Positions 8,722-20,000 of a stretch of 64,000 nucleotides of DNA are shown piece after piece. Each line of letters begins with the position of its first letter. Positions within the stretch are counted from its first letter, which is position 1. Source of the stretch: JAHEZL01 sp964406465 (GTDB lineage: Bacteria; Bacteroidota; Bacteroidia; Flavobacteriales_C; GCA-002722245); assembly GCA_964406465.1 (NCBI GenBank), contig CAYORT010000001.1, forward strand, positions 1 through 64,000. The letters are read 5' to 3'. The position numbers were made by a program, and so were the translations under genes. The notes beneath the pieces were generated by a model. The model was not told where the DNA came from. It saw only the letters and a program-made list of their open reading frames with translations, and searched no databases.

Positions 8722-10263
8722 ATGGCTGTAATTAATATTCAATCGGTTTTGAAACAACTTTCTCTTTCTACAGTGAACAAAGGTGTTTCTACAGGAAATA
8801 AATGGCTTGCCGACAATAAGAAATACATCACTTCTTATTCCCCAGTAGATGGAAAGGCAATTGCTAAAGTTTCTGTTGCCACTAAGAAAGATTACGATAA
8901 AGTGGTTGAAACAGCTCAAAAAGCTTTTAGTGAATGGCGCATGGTGCCTGCGCCTAAACGAGGAGAGGTGGTAAGACAAATTGGTGAAGAATTAAGAAAA
9001 TATAAAGAGCCACTCGGACAATTGGTTTCTTACGAAATGGGGAAATCTTTGGAGGAAGGTTTAGGAGAAGTGCAAGAGATGATTGATATTGCCGACTTTG
9101 CAGTGGGCTTGTCGCGACAGCTGCACGGACTCACCATGCACTCTGAAAGATTTAAACACAGAATGTACGAGCAATATCATCCACTAGGGGTGGTGGGTAT
9201 TATTTCTGCCTTTAACTTTCCCGTTGCGGTGTGGTCTTGGAATGCCTTTTTAGCATGGATTTGTGGTGACGCTTGTGTGTGGAAACCTAGCGAAAAAACG
9301 CCTTTGTGTTCTATCGCTTGTCAACATATTGTGAATCGTGTTTTCAAAAAAAATAATGTGCCCGAAGGTTTGTCGGGAATTGTAAATGGTGATTATACCA
9401 TAGGTGAATTGATGTCGCACGATGTTCGTGTTCCTCTTGTTTCTGCTACTGGTTCTACTCGAATGGGTAAAAAAGTAGGTGAAGCCGTAGGTGCGCGTTT
9501 AGGAAAATCCTTGTTGGAGTTAGGTGGTAATAATGCCATAATCATCACGCCTTCTGCCGACTTAAATATTGTTACGGTAGGAGCTGTTTTTGGCGCAGTT
9601 GGTGCTGCCGGACAGCGTTGTACTTCTACCCGAAGATTGATCATTCATGAGTCGGTGTATGATGAGGTGAAAAAGAAATTGGTGAAAGCTTATGCCCAAT
9701 TGAAAATTGGAAATCCATTGGATAGAAAAAATCATGTTGGTCCGCTTATCGATACTCAGGCGGTGGAAACTTATTTAGCAGCTATCGCTAAGGTGAAAAA
9801 GGAGGGAGGAAAAGTGATTGTGGAAGGCGGTGTTTTAAAAGGAAAAGGATATGAATCGGGTTGCTATGTGAAGCCTTGTATCATTGAAGCAAAGAACTCT
9901 TATGAAATGGTGCAACACGAAACTTTTGCCCCTATTTTATATTTGATGAGATACAAAACAATTGAAGAGGCAATTGCCTTGCAAAATGGAGTTCCGCAAG
10001 GTTTATCATCGTCAATCATGACCAATAATTTACGAGAAGCCGAATTGTTTTTATCTCATTTGGGAAGTGATTGTGGAATTGCAAATGTGAATATCGGTAC
10101 TTCGGGAGCCGAGATTGGTGGCGCTTTTGGCGGCGAGAAGGAAACCGGTGGAGGCAGAGAGTCGGGTTCTGATGCATGGAAAATATACATGCGCCGACAA
10201 ACAAATACTATCAACTATAGCACTACGTTACCATTGGCGCAAGGGATAAAATTTGATTTGTAA
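8722..10263 (+). CDS. ALDH7-type aldehyde dehydrogenase (aminoadipate semialdehyde dehydrogenase-like)
   Basis: A 513-residue NAD(P)-dependent aldehyde dehydrogenase. Catalytic features are the oxyanion-hole N165 in F-N-F-P, cofactor-binding K188 in W-K-P-S, general base E266 in L-E-L-G-G, and nucleophile C300 in G-Q-R-C-T-S. The C-terminal stretch, with G-G-A-F-G-G-E-K-E-T-G-G-G-R-E-S-G-S-D-A-W, is the hallmark of the ALDH7/antiquitin branch, which oxidises alpha-aminoadipic semialdehyde (cyclised as piperideine-6-carboxylate) in lysine breakdown. A lysine aminotransferase or dehydrogenase is not seen nearby, so the pathway is inferred. A lipoprotein gene begins on the base after its stop codon. 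Confidence 0.88.
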   Translation: MAVINIQSVLKQLSLSTVNKGVSTGNKWLADNKKYITSYSPVDGKAIAKVSVATKKDYDKVVETAQKAFSEWRMVPAPKRGEVVRQIGEELRKYKEPLGQLVSYEMGKSLEEGLGEVQEMIDIADFAVGLSRQLHGLTMHSERFKHRMYEQYHPLGVVGIISAFNFPVAVWSWNAFLAWICGDACVWKPSEKTPLCSIACQHIVNRVFKKNNVPEGLSGIVNGDYTIGELMSHDVRVPLVSATGSTRMGKKVGEAVGARLGKSLLELGGNNAIIITPSADLNIVTVGAVFGAVGAAGQRCTSTRRLIIHESVYDEVKKKLVKAYAQLKIGNPLDRKNHVGPLIDTQAVETYLAAIAKVKKEGGKVIVEGGVLKGKGYESGCYVKPCIIEAKNSYEMVQHETFAPILYLMRYKTIEEAIALQNGVPQGLSSSIMTNNLREAELFLSHLGSDCGIANVNIGTSGAEIGGAFGGEKETGGGRESGSDAWKIYMRRQTNTINYSTTLPLAQGIKFDL

Positions 10264-10923
10264 ATGAGACTCTTTTCACTAAGTATATTGTTGGTTTTTA
10301 TTTTTTCTTGCACGCAAAAGCAAGAAGAAAAAAAGGCTTCTTTGTTGGGTGATTTCTGGAAAAAAGAAATCGCTCGTTTGAACAAAGAAAAACCAATGAT
10401 TACAAAAATTTCAATGGTGAATGGGAAGACCGATACGATTAGAACTAATAATATTGATTGGGAGAAGGAATTGCAAATTTTTGTGAAGAATGATATTTCA
10501 AAAAGTGATTTGCAATTTTATAAGTCAATATTGGTTGATAGTTTAGATATTCATTGTGGTCCAAAACCTACTGGTAGCCATATTACTAGACGATGGGAAT
10601 CGCATGATAGCTTATCAAATATTCAATCGATAGTTTTTGATATTGCCTGTGGGTTTATGACACCTATGGTAGATGAAAAAGGTAATGAGTTAGAAGAACC
10701 AAAATTTTACACAAAAGACACAACTGTGATCATAGAATTAAATTCTAATCAACAATTGTATCAAACGCATAAAAGTTTAGTTTATAATACCGAAAGGGGC
10801 TTTGTTATCCGAGGCTCTCAAGATGTGAAATTCGTTGATGAAATTGATTATCAATTAGAGGTGCGTTTCCATTCCAAAGTTTTGAGCTGTGAAGGAATGT
10901 ATGATAAAGAAAATAGGAAATAA
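10264..10923 (+). CDS. Putative lipoprotein of unknown function
   Basis: A 219-residue protein with a short hydrophobic signal sequence ending in a lipobox-like F-S-C (Cys16), so probably a lipoprotein. The mature part begins with a lysine/glutamate-rich linker. I recognise no domain. It contains a segment with C-G-P-K-P-T-G-S-H and a later C-G-F-M-T-P, giving a few conserved-looking cysteines. It starts directly after the aldehyde dehydrogenase stop and its stop overlaps the histidine kinase start (TAATG). It may therefore be a signalling accessory of that two-component pair, but nothing in the sequence proves it. Confidence 0.65.
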   Translation: MRLFSLSILLVFIFSCTQKQEEKKASLLGDFWKKEIARLNKEKPMITKISMVNGKTDTIRTNNIDWEKELQIFVKNDISKSDLQFYKSILVDSLDIHCGPKPTGSHITRRWESHDSLSNIQSIVFDIACGFMTPMVDEKGNELEEPKFYTKDTTVIIELNSNQQLYQTHKSLVYNTERGFVIRGSQDVKFVDEIDYQLEVRFHSKVLSCEGMYDKENRK

Positions 10924-12179
10924 TGAAACCAAAGTTCCTCCAAATATTAATCGTTCTAGGAATGCTATCAGTGATAGTACTCTTTACTACACAGTATTTC
11001 TGGGCCGAGAAGTTGCAGAAATTGGAGAACAATCAGTTCAACCAAAAAGTACAAATCGCACTCAACAACATCAGTAAGCGATTAGAGATTATCAATAAAA
11101 TTAAGATTCAAGAAGTGAATCCTATTCAGCAAACCGCCTTCAACAAATTTGTGGTGCGCATTAACGATCACGTTCAGCCTAAATTATTGAGTGTTTTGGT
11201 GAAGAACGAATTCACCCGATACAAGATCGCCGATCGCTATCAGCTTGCTATTTACGATTGCTTTACCGACTCGGTGGTGTATACTACTTCGGCCGATAGC
11301 ATTGTAAAAATCGCATCGAAAGATTCAGATGTGAAGTGGGATATCAACTCGCATAATTTTGGTGTCATCTTTCCCGATAGGGCAGAGGTGATGAACGATT
11401 TAAACATTTGGTTTATCGCATCTATCGTGCCTTTGGTGGTGATGATATTTTTTAGTTTTGCCATCTACATCATCTTCCGGCAGAAAAAATTAGATGAAAT
11501 AAAAACCGATTTCATCAACAATATGACCCACGAATTAAAAACGCCAATATCCACCATATCCTTATCCAGTGAGGTGTTGATGAATCCTGCTATTGCCAAT
11601 GCTCCCGAAAAGCAACAGCGCTACGCAAAAATTATTTACGATGAGAATCAGCGATTAAAAGGTTTGGTGGAGCGCGTTTTACAAATGGCGTTTTTTGAGA
11701 AAAAAGATTTCGAATTGAAGAAAGAAGTGGCCGATGTGCATCAAGTTGTTCAACAAGCGGCTAACCGCTTCGAACTAGCTATTAAACAAAAATCGGGAAG
11801 CTTGTTGCTTGATTTGGGAGCACCTAAATCATCAGCTCGAATAGACACTACACACATGACCAACGTGGTGTCGAACCTTATCGACAATGCCATAAAATAT
11901 TGCCAGAAAGCTCCAGAGATTTTTATCGCCACAACTTCCGATGAGCATCATGTTTTCATTACTGTAAAAGACAATGGAATAGGGATGAGTAGAGAAGAAA
12001 TGAAAAATATATTCACTAAGTTTTATCGTATTCCAACCGGAAATATTCATACCACAAAAGGTTTTGGTATTGGTTTAAATTACGTGAAATTTATTGTTGA
12101 GGAACACAAAGGAAATATTTCGGTGTACAGCCGTTTGAACGAAGGAAGTACTTTTATAATTAAATTGCCCCTTGTATGA
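10923..12179 (+). CDS. Two-transmembrane sensor histidine kinase
   Basis: A 418-residue sensor kinase. One membrane helix lies at about residues 7-27 and a second at about 163-185, enclosing a periplasmic sensor region of about 135 residues without a domain I recognise. The HisKA helix holds phospho-acceptor H203 in M-T-H-E-L-K-T-P-I. The ATPase domain shows the N box (N-L-I-D-N-A-I-K-Y), the G1 box D-N-G-I-G-M and the G2 box G-F-G-I-G-L. It overlaps the lipoprotein stop and its own end overlaps the response regulator start by four bases (ATGA), so the three genes are translationally coupled. The ligand is unknown. Confidence 0.93.
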   Translation: MKPKFLQILIVLGMLSVIVLFTTQYFWAEKLQKLENNQFNQKVQIALNNISKRLEIINKIKIQEVNPIQQTAFNKFVVRINDHVQPKLLSVLVKNEFTRYKIADRYQLAIYDCFTDSVVYTTSADSIVKIASKDSDVKWDINSHNFGVIFPDRAEVMNDLNIWFIASIVPLVVMIFFSFAIYIIFRQKKLDEIKTDFINNMTHELKTPISTISLSSEVLMNPAIANAPEKQQRYAKIIYDENQRLKGLVERVLQMAFFEKKDFELKKEVADVHQVVQQAANRFELAIKQKSGSLLLDLGAPKSSARIDTTHMTNVVSNLIDNAIKYCQKAPEIFIATTSDEHHVFITVKDNGIGMSREEMKNIFTKFYRIPTGNIHTTKGFGIGLNYVKFIVEEHKGNISVYSRLNEGSTFIIKLPLV

Positions 12180-12874
12180 TTGATGTAAAAGGCAATATCT
12201 TATTGGTAGAAGATGACGAAAATTTAGGCTTTGTCATCAAAGATAATTTAGAAATGGAAGGTTACCTCGTTGATCTTGCAAAAGACGGCGAGGAGGGCTA
12301 TAGATTGTTTCATTCATCGGTGTACGATATCTGTTTACTCGATGTAATGTTGCCAGAGAAAGATGGTTTTACTTTGGCGCAAGACATAAGAAAAGTGAAC
12401 CAAAATGTTCCAATTATTTTCCTCACCGCTCGCTCCTTAGACGAAGATAAAATAAAAGGTTTTCAATCGGGTGCCGATGATTACATCACCAAACCTTTTA
12501 GTGTGAGTGAACTAGGTTATCGTGTGAAAGCTGTGCTTAAAAGAACTAAAACTTCAGACGGTGCCGAGAGCGCAAAAGATGAATTTAAGTTGGGTGCTTT
12601 TGTATTTAATTTTCCAAATCAAACGCTAACTTTAAATGGAGTGCAACAAACTCTCACCAAGAAGGAAGCCGATATTTTGAAGCTACTTTGTTTGAATAAA
12701 AATCAGCTCTTATCACGCGATATGGCTTTGAAAGTAATTTGGGGAGATACCGATTATTTTAAGGGGAGAAGTATGGATGTATTTATTACCAAACTAAGAA
12801 AATACCTTAAAGATGATCCATCAGTGGAAATCATCAATATTCATGGCACCGGATTTAAACTAACAGAGAAATAA
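12176..12874 (+). CDS. OmpR-family response regulator
   Basis: A 232-residue response regulator. The receiver domain (about residues 7-120) has acidic pocket residues D13 and D14, phosphorylatable D56 in L-L-D-V-M-L-P, the conserved threonine in L-T-A-R-S, and lysine in T-K-P-F-S. A winged-helix DNA-binding domain follows from about residue 138 to the end (recognition region R-S-M-D-V-F-I-T-K-L-R-K-Y-L). It is the cognate partner of the overlapping kinase gene. Its stop is immediately adjacent to the stop of the convergent PorP-like gene, with no intergenic base. Confidence 0.94.
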   Translation: MIDVKGNILLVEDDENLGFVIKDNLEMEGYLVDLAKDGEEGYRLFHSSVYDICLLDVMLPEKDGFTLAQDIRKVNQNVPIIFLTARSLDEDKIKGFQSGADDYITKPFSVSELGYRVKAVLKRTKTSDGAESAKDEFKLGAFVFNFPNQTLTLNGVQQTLTKKEADILKLLCLNKNQLLSRDMALKVIWGDTDYFKGRSMDVFITKLRKYLKDDPSVEIINIHGTGFKLTEK

Positions 12875-14074
12875 TTAATTATTCCCTTGTAATCTTTCCA
12901 TCTCTAAATAGTTGTTTTTGATTTCTGCAATTGCAGCTAGATAATCTTGTTGTTTGCTAAAGCGAACATCGTTGGGTTGCAAACCTGCAGCTTCAGCTTC
13001 AGCACGTAGTTTACGTACTTCGTTTCTTAGATTTTTATCTTTTTGCTGTTTAACCAACAAAGCAACTGCTTTTCTTTCTTCATCGGTGAGCTTCTTCTTA
13101 TCGATTTGATTTTGTGAAGTGCTTTCTGCTAAATCTTTTTTCTCGGCATTATCAGTCGATTCTAATTCGTCGCCTGATTTAATGTTAGCGAATTTACCAG
13201 CTACCATGATTTCATGGGTACCAAAACTGTATTTGCTAATGTGAGTAATGGGCTGATCGTACGCATAGGCAAATAGTAATTTATCGTTCTTTGTTCTATA
13301 GCCTAACATCGCGCAAAATGCGTCTTGCGTTCTTAAAGAGATTCCTGCCCATAAATAGTCTTGGTAAATAACTTTTGCACCTAAATCCAATTGAGGAATC
13401 GCTGGTGGCGCCCATTTCAATAAGATAGATGGTTCTACTTCCCAGTCGTTGGCTATTCTAAATTTATTACCTGCATTGATATAGTAGTGGCCAGTCAATT
13501 TACTCAAGGATTGTGTTGAGGTATCAAAAAATTTCAATCTGTTTTGAATGAATTGTGGTACCGATAAGCCTACATAAAATTTATCGGTGTAGTAGTAGGC
13601 ACCAAATCCGAAATCTGGAACAATTACCGATTGTACCGCATTCATCAAAGAAAAGTCGCCCGCGTCTTTTAGTGTGATTTGAGTACCATCTACTTTGTAT
13701 TGTAAGATACCACCCGATAAACCTAAAGATAATTTTGAGTTTTCTTTAATTCTAAAATGATAGGCGTAGGCAAAATAGGCTCCTGTGCGGCTTGTAGGAC
13801 CAGTTACATCTGAAAATACTGCTCCCCCAAATCCGATGCTTTTGGTTCTGTGCGGACCGTTAACACTCAAGATATGCGTTCTTGGCGCATCGGTGATACC
13901 TACCCATTGGTACCTGTTGTTAGTGGCCACCATGAAGTAATTTTCGGTACCAGCAACTGCCGGATTAATGATGAATTTATTCATCATATAATTAGAATAC
14001 AAAGGCAATTGTTGTGCAGCTGCAAGGGCAGAGAACAGCACGAAAGCCAACGATATTTTAATTTCTTTTTTCAT
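12875..14074 (-). CDS. PorP/SprF family type IX secretion system outer-membrane protein
   Basis: A 399-residue outer-membrane protein with a signal peptide ending at A-A-A-Q. The N-terminal Q-L-P-L-Y-S-N-Y-M-M-N-K-F-I-I-N-P-A-V-A-G-T motif and the alternating beta-strand pattern to about residue 300 identify the PorP/SprF family. Residues 300-399 form a charged, probably coiled-coil tail, an extension beyond the usual family end. Proteins of this family act with type B T9SS cargo; SprF is required for delivery of SprB in Flavobacterium johnsoniae. The gene starts three bases after the giant SprB-repeat gene ends, so it is very probably the dedicated partner of that protein. Confidence 0.9.
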   Translation of the reverse strand: MKKEIKISLAFVLFSALAAAQQLPLYSNYMMNKFIINPAVAGTENYFMVATNNRYQWVGITDAPRTHILSVNGPHRTKSIGFGGAVFSDVTGPTSRTGAYFAYAYHFRIKENSKLSLGLSGGILQYKVDGTQITLKDAGDFSLMNAVQSVIVPDFGFGAYYYTDKFYVGLSVPQFIQNRLKFFDTSTQSLSKLTGHYYINAGNKFRIANDWEVEPSILLKWAPPAIPQLDLGAKVIYQDYLWAGISLRTQDAFCAMLGYRTKNDKLLFAYAYDQPITHISKYSFGTHEIMVAGKFANIKSGDELESTDNAEKKDLAESTSQNQIDKKKLTDEERKAVALLVKQQKDKNLRNEVRKLRAEAEAAGLQPNDVRFSKQQDYLAAIAEIKNNYLEMERLQGNN

Positions 14075-14077
14075 TCC

Positions 14078-17000
14078 CTATCGCATTAACGTGATTGGTC
14101 CTGTATATTTTTTCAATCCTGGTCCTAAATCAATGATGTAATAATAAGTACCCACTGGTAGAGGCTTGCCATCAAATGTACCATCCCACTGTTGAACATA
14201 TCCAGGAGATTGGAATAGCAGTTGACCCCAACGGTTAAAGATTTCTACTTGACATTGTGGAAATTGTTCGATTAAATCAATTACCCAAGTATCATTTCTT
14301 CCATCTCCATTTGGAGTAATACCATTAGGGAACGTAATGTCTTTAGCTGTTTTTAAAGTAGCTGTAGCTGTATCCCAACAACCTGCAGCTGTTGTTACAG
14401 TTAACAAATATGTAGTTGTTTTGCTTGGCGTTGCTATAGGATCTTGAACTGTAGGGTCGTTCAAACTTGTTGGTGGAGTCCAGTCGTATGTGCCTCCTAC
14501 ACCGGCACCGGTACCATGTAGGGTAGTAGATGTATTTTCTAGCACAATAGATTTATCCATAGTAATCGCTGCTGTTGGTTGCGCATTCACAGTAACTGTA
14601 ATATCTGCTGTGTCTTTACAAGCACCACTCGACACATATAATGTATAAGTTGTGGTAGAACTTGGAGAAACTGTAATGGTAGAATCTGTTTGTCCGGAAC
14701 TCCACAAGTATGTCAATCCACCCGAACCATAGATGGTGATTGGTTTAGTATTACAAATCGCTGTATCATTCCCTGCAAAAGCGTTGATGTATGTTAAAGC
14801 AGCAACATCTGCGGTATCAATTAAGGTACAGTTATTAGAATCGCTTAAAGTTAAGATGTATCTGCCCGGTAAGATATTTGAAGGATCTTCTAGTATAGAT
14901 GAATAACCACCCGGACCACTCCAAGAATAATTTAATTTACCAGTACCACCCGATGCTGTTTCTGCTATCGCCCCATCTGGTGTATTGGTACATTGGGCAG
15001 GTGTAGTGGTATTGTTCGACACTAATTTGCTTGGCTGAGTAAGTGTTACACTATCAGTTTGTGTACATCCATTGGCATCAACTACTATAACTTTCCATTC
15101 ACCAGCACATAAATTAAGAGCCTGCGATGTGGTTTGTGCTGAAGGATCATTCCATGTGTAGGTAAATGGTGGAGTACCTCCAACCGGAGTGACAGTTGCA
15201 TCACCATCACAAATTCCAAAACATGACAAATGTGAACTATCGGTAATAGAAGGCACCAATAAAGGTGGATTGGTTAATTGTTTAGAGCTAGAAGCCTGAC
15301 AGCCGTTGGCATCGGTAACAGTAACGAAATAGGTTCCCTGACATAAATTGCTCACTTTTAATGTTGTTTTACCAGCAGCATTACCTGGTCCGCCCCAGAG
15401 CACGCTTTGGTATGGTTTAACTCCACCAAGCGGAACAGCAGTAACATCACCATTGCAATCACCAAAACATTTCGGATTGTTAGAATTGATGTTGATTGAC
15501 AAGGCAACCAAGGTGTTGATATCGTAACTGGCCGAATCGATACAGCCACGCGCATCTTGCACCACCACTTGGTAAGTTCCTGGACATAGATTATTAGCGA
15601 AGTCGGCAGCTGTTAAGGCAGGATCATTCCATTGATAGCTGAAAGCACCAGTACCTCCGCTTGCTACGGCACGAACTTCACCATTGCAAATTGTACTACA
15701 TAGAATTTGTACTGTATCGGTAAAAGATATTTGAATGGCAGGCGGTTCAGTGCTTGTTACTTCAATTTGTGCGGTACAATTGTTTGTGTCAGATACAACC
15801 ACAGTGTCTTTACCTGCACATAAATTATTTACCGAGGCGCCAGTTTGTCCCTTACTCCAATTGTAAGTATATCCAGGGGTTCCGCCGTTTGCTAATACTG
15901 TAGCTTGAGCATCGCAAAGCCCTGCACAAGAAGCCGCGACTTGAGAGGCCAAGTTAAGGGTAAGAACTGGCGGATCAATTATGTTAGCGTCTGCTGTATC
16001 TTTACATCCATTAGCATCTTTAATTTCGATTTGGTAGAAACCTGCCGACAAATTTGTTCTTGTTTGAACAGGCCAGTTACCAACCCAATACCAATATTTG
16101 TAAGGTGCTGTACCGCCGGATGCTTGACCTACTAATTTACCATCGTTTAGTCCGTGGCAGGAAATGTTTGTAATGTCGAATGATGCTACTAATTTTGCAG
16201 GTTCTAATATGTTCACATCAACTACTGATACACATCCAGAACCATCTCTAATTGTATCTTGATACAAGCCTGCGCATACATTTGATATACTATTTGAAGT
16301 GCTTCCTGTAGTCCATGAATGTGTGTAAGGAGCTAGCCCTCCACTCGTACTAATTGACGCTGAACCGTCGCAAAGTCCGAAGCAAGTGACATTAACCTGA
16401 CTCACGGTTGCGTTCATACCTGTATTGATAATGGTAAGTGAATCGGTAAATACACAACCCACTGAATCGGTAATTTGATATGAATAGGTTTGTGCACAAA
16501 GGTTGATTGCTGTACTATCGGTTTGATTCCCAGCTGTAGGCCATAAATAGGTATATGGTCCAACGCCTCCATTTGCCTGAACTGTTGCGCTTCCGTCACA
16601 ATAACTTTGACAAATAACATTGGTTTGATTCGTCACTATTGCGGACATAGCTGTTGGCTCTGTAATCGTGATTTGCAAGGTTTCCACACATCCATTTGAG
16701 TCGCTTACCGAAACCGTATATACACCTGCACATAAATTTGCTACCATTGTGTCGGTTGAATTGCTAGGGTCATTCCATTGAATGCTATACGGACTCTTCC
16801 CACCAGAAACATTAATTCTTATTGCTCCATCGCAATTGCCATTACAGCTCACGTTTTGTTGATTGGTAATGCTTATGATTATTGCAGGTGGAGCTAGTAT
16901 GTTAACACTTGCAGTGTCTCTGCATCCTTTGGAGTCGGTTATTTCCACAGAATTGAGACCTGCACACAGATTTACTCCTGTAGTGTCATTCAAATTACCA

Positions 17001-20000
17001 GCATTGTACCAATTGTAATTATATCCAGGGGTTCCGCCAGATGCCTTAACTGTAGCCCAGCCATCGCATACATTATTACACAATAGGCTATCGCTGCTAG
17101 CAGTAATTATTGAGCTTAATGCTAGAAGTGGTTCTACAAGAATTTGAGAAGTGCTATCTACACAATTGTTGGCATCAATAATTTTTACCATGAAAGTATC
17201 TGCACACAAGCCGGTGGCTATTTGATTGGTGCTTGAATTGCTCCATAGATAGGTGTATGGAGCTATTCCACCAACTCCCACAGCTCCAATAGAACCTGTG
17301 CAAGTGTTTGTACAATTGATATCGTTGTATGATCCAATCAATGCAAACAACTTGGTTGGAGAACTAATATTATGACTGCTCGATGCTGTACACCCTAGGG
17401 AGTCGGTTACAAGCACTGTGTATGAACTACCTAAGCACAAACTATCTGCAATAGGGGTAGTTTGAGAACGAGAATCATTCCACGTGTAGGTATATTTTCC
17501 CCAACCTCCCGTTACAGAAGTTTCAATATATCCATCACAGTATCCAAAGCAAGTGGCATCGTGTACAACAGGATTGATTTGAATTGTTGCAGGCTCAATA
17601 ATTGTTACTGGTAGCACAAATCTGCAGCCCAGCCCGTCGATAGCTGTACCAATATAATTACCACCGCACAAATTGATAGCTGTTGAATCTGTTTGATTTG
17701 CAGGGTCATTCCAAGTGAAGATATATGGCGCCAAACCTCCTTTTGCACTAATATTTGCACTGCCAATGCATGCTCCATTACAAATTAGATTTTGAATATT
17801 GTTTATGCTAGCGCTGAAGCCAGATGTGTCCATAATGCTCACCATTGCAGAGGCTAAGCATCCTCTCGCATCGGTAACCGTACCAGTATAAATACCTGCA
17901 CAAAGGTTGATAGCTGTGCTATCTGTTTGTGCCAAAGGGTCGTTCCAAGAGAATGTATACGGCAATGTACCACCATTAGTACTTAGGTTGGCAAATCCAA
18001 CACAGTTACAGTTAACATTGTTCGAATCACTAATATAAGTAGTTAATAAGGATGGTTCTGCAATAGTAGCTGAGTCGATGGCCACGCAGCCGTTTGCATC
18101 GGTCACCAAAACTTTATATTTCCCAGAGTCAAGTGCAGAAATTGAAGGCGTGATGCTTGCCGCGATGTCATCCCATAAGTAACTATAAGGAGTAGTACCG
18201 CCGTTAACATTAGAGTTAATGATACCATTGCTTAAACCAAAGCAGGTAATGTCTGTTTTTGAAAGATTTGTGGTTAAAACAGCTGGTTCACCAACCACTA
18301 CCGTTACTATTGAAGAGCAACCTGAACCATCTGAAATGGTATCATAGTAGGTTCCTGCACAGATGTTTATGATCGAATCGTTGCTAGATAAATTGCTCCA
18401 AGAGTGTGTATAAGGGCCTCCATCTCCTCCCGATACAGCTACGGTTGCAATACCATTGCAATCTCCATTACAAAGTGGTGTTACAATACTAACTGTCCCC
18501 ACAATGCTAGGAGGGGTATTTACTGTAGCGTGCGCCACTCTAACACATCCATTTCCATCTGTAACAGTAGCAATGTAGTTTCCAGCACAAAGGTTAACAG
18601 CTGTTGTGTCGCTTTGTGCTAAAGGGTCATTCCATGAGTATGTGAAAGGTGCAGTGCCATTAATTGCCCTTACTGTTGCATCTCCGTCGCATATTGAGAA
18701 ACAGCTTACTGCATTTGAGTCAACTATTTGCGCAATAAAAGTACTTGAAGTGTCTAAGATTGCAATTGAAATAGTATCAGCACAAAGTGATGAGTCGGTT
18801 ACAATTACTTGATAATTTCCTGCGCATAAATTTGTTGCTTGTGCTGTGGATTGGCTCATTAAATCGTTCCAAGCATATGTATATGGAACAGTACCGCCAG
18901 TTCCACTTACAGTTGCCGATCCATTGCAGAAACATGCAGCATAATTGGTATCGCTAATATTCAATGTTAATTTTGATGGCTCTACCACCGTTACGCTTGC
19001 TGTATCTTTACAATTTAAACTGTCACTTACGATCACAGTGTATAGTCCTTGCGACAAATTCGAGACACTGCTAGTTGTGGAAAGGCTGATGTCATCCCAT
19101 TGATAAGTATACGGAGAAGTTCCCCCCGTCGGATTTGAAGAAACCTGTCCGTCTGCTATACCAAAGCATGACATTCTTTGAGCTGAAGCGTTTGCTTGCA
19201 CGGCAGTAGGTTGCGCCACTACGAATGTGGTGGTGTCGAAACACCCAGTTGCATCTGTAATAGTATCTGTATATGAACCAGCACATAAATTAATTAGAGC
19301 CGAAATAGTACTGCCAGTGCTCCATTTATGGGTATAACCTGGCACACCACCAACTACTGCTACAGACATGGTACCATCGCAACTTCCGTTACATGTTGGA
19401 GTTGTGATTGTGCTTGTGGCAACAATTTGAGTTGGAGAATCGATAAATACACTAACTGTATCTAAACAGCCATTGGCATCGGTAACAATTACTTGATTGA
19501 TTCCCGCACATATGTTTGTTGCAATAGAATCTGTTTGGTTACCCGCAGTAAACCAGTCGTAGCTGTAAGGAAGTGTTCCTCCGGTAGCATCAACGGTTGC
19601 GCTACCATCACAATAACCAAAACATGAAACAGGAACAGAGTCTGTCATTGAAGCAATTACTACTACAGGAGCAGTAATTTGAACTTGCACAGTATCAACA
19701 CATCCATTGTTATCGGTAACCTCAACTTCATTTGTGCCAAAACATAATCCGGTTGCTAAGGCCGTGTTTTGGTTTCCTGCATTATACCAGTTGTATTGGT
19801 AAGGCGCTGTACCTCCAGCTGCACTTGCTGTTGCATCACCATTACATATACCAGCGCAGGTGGCTTCATTTGAATCGATAATAGAAGCCACTAAAACTGC
19901 TGGCTGAGTAATTGTTGCAACGGCAGTATCAATACATCCTCTGGCATCGGTAACTTCTACATGATGAGTGCTTATACATAAGCCAGAAATATTTGGTGAA

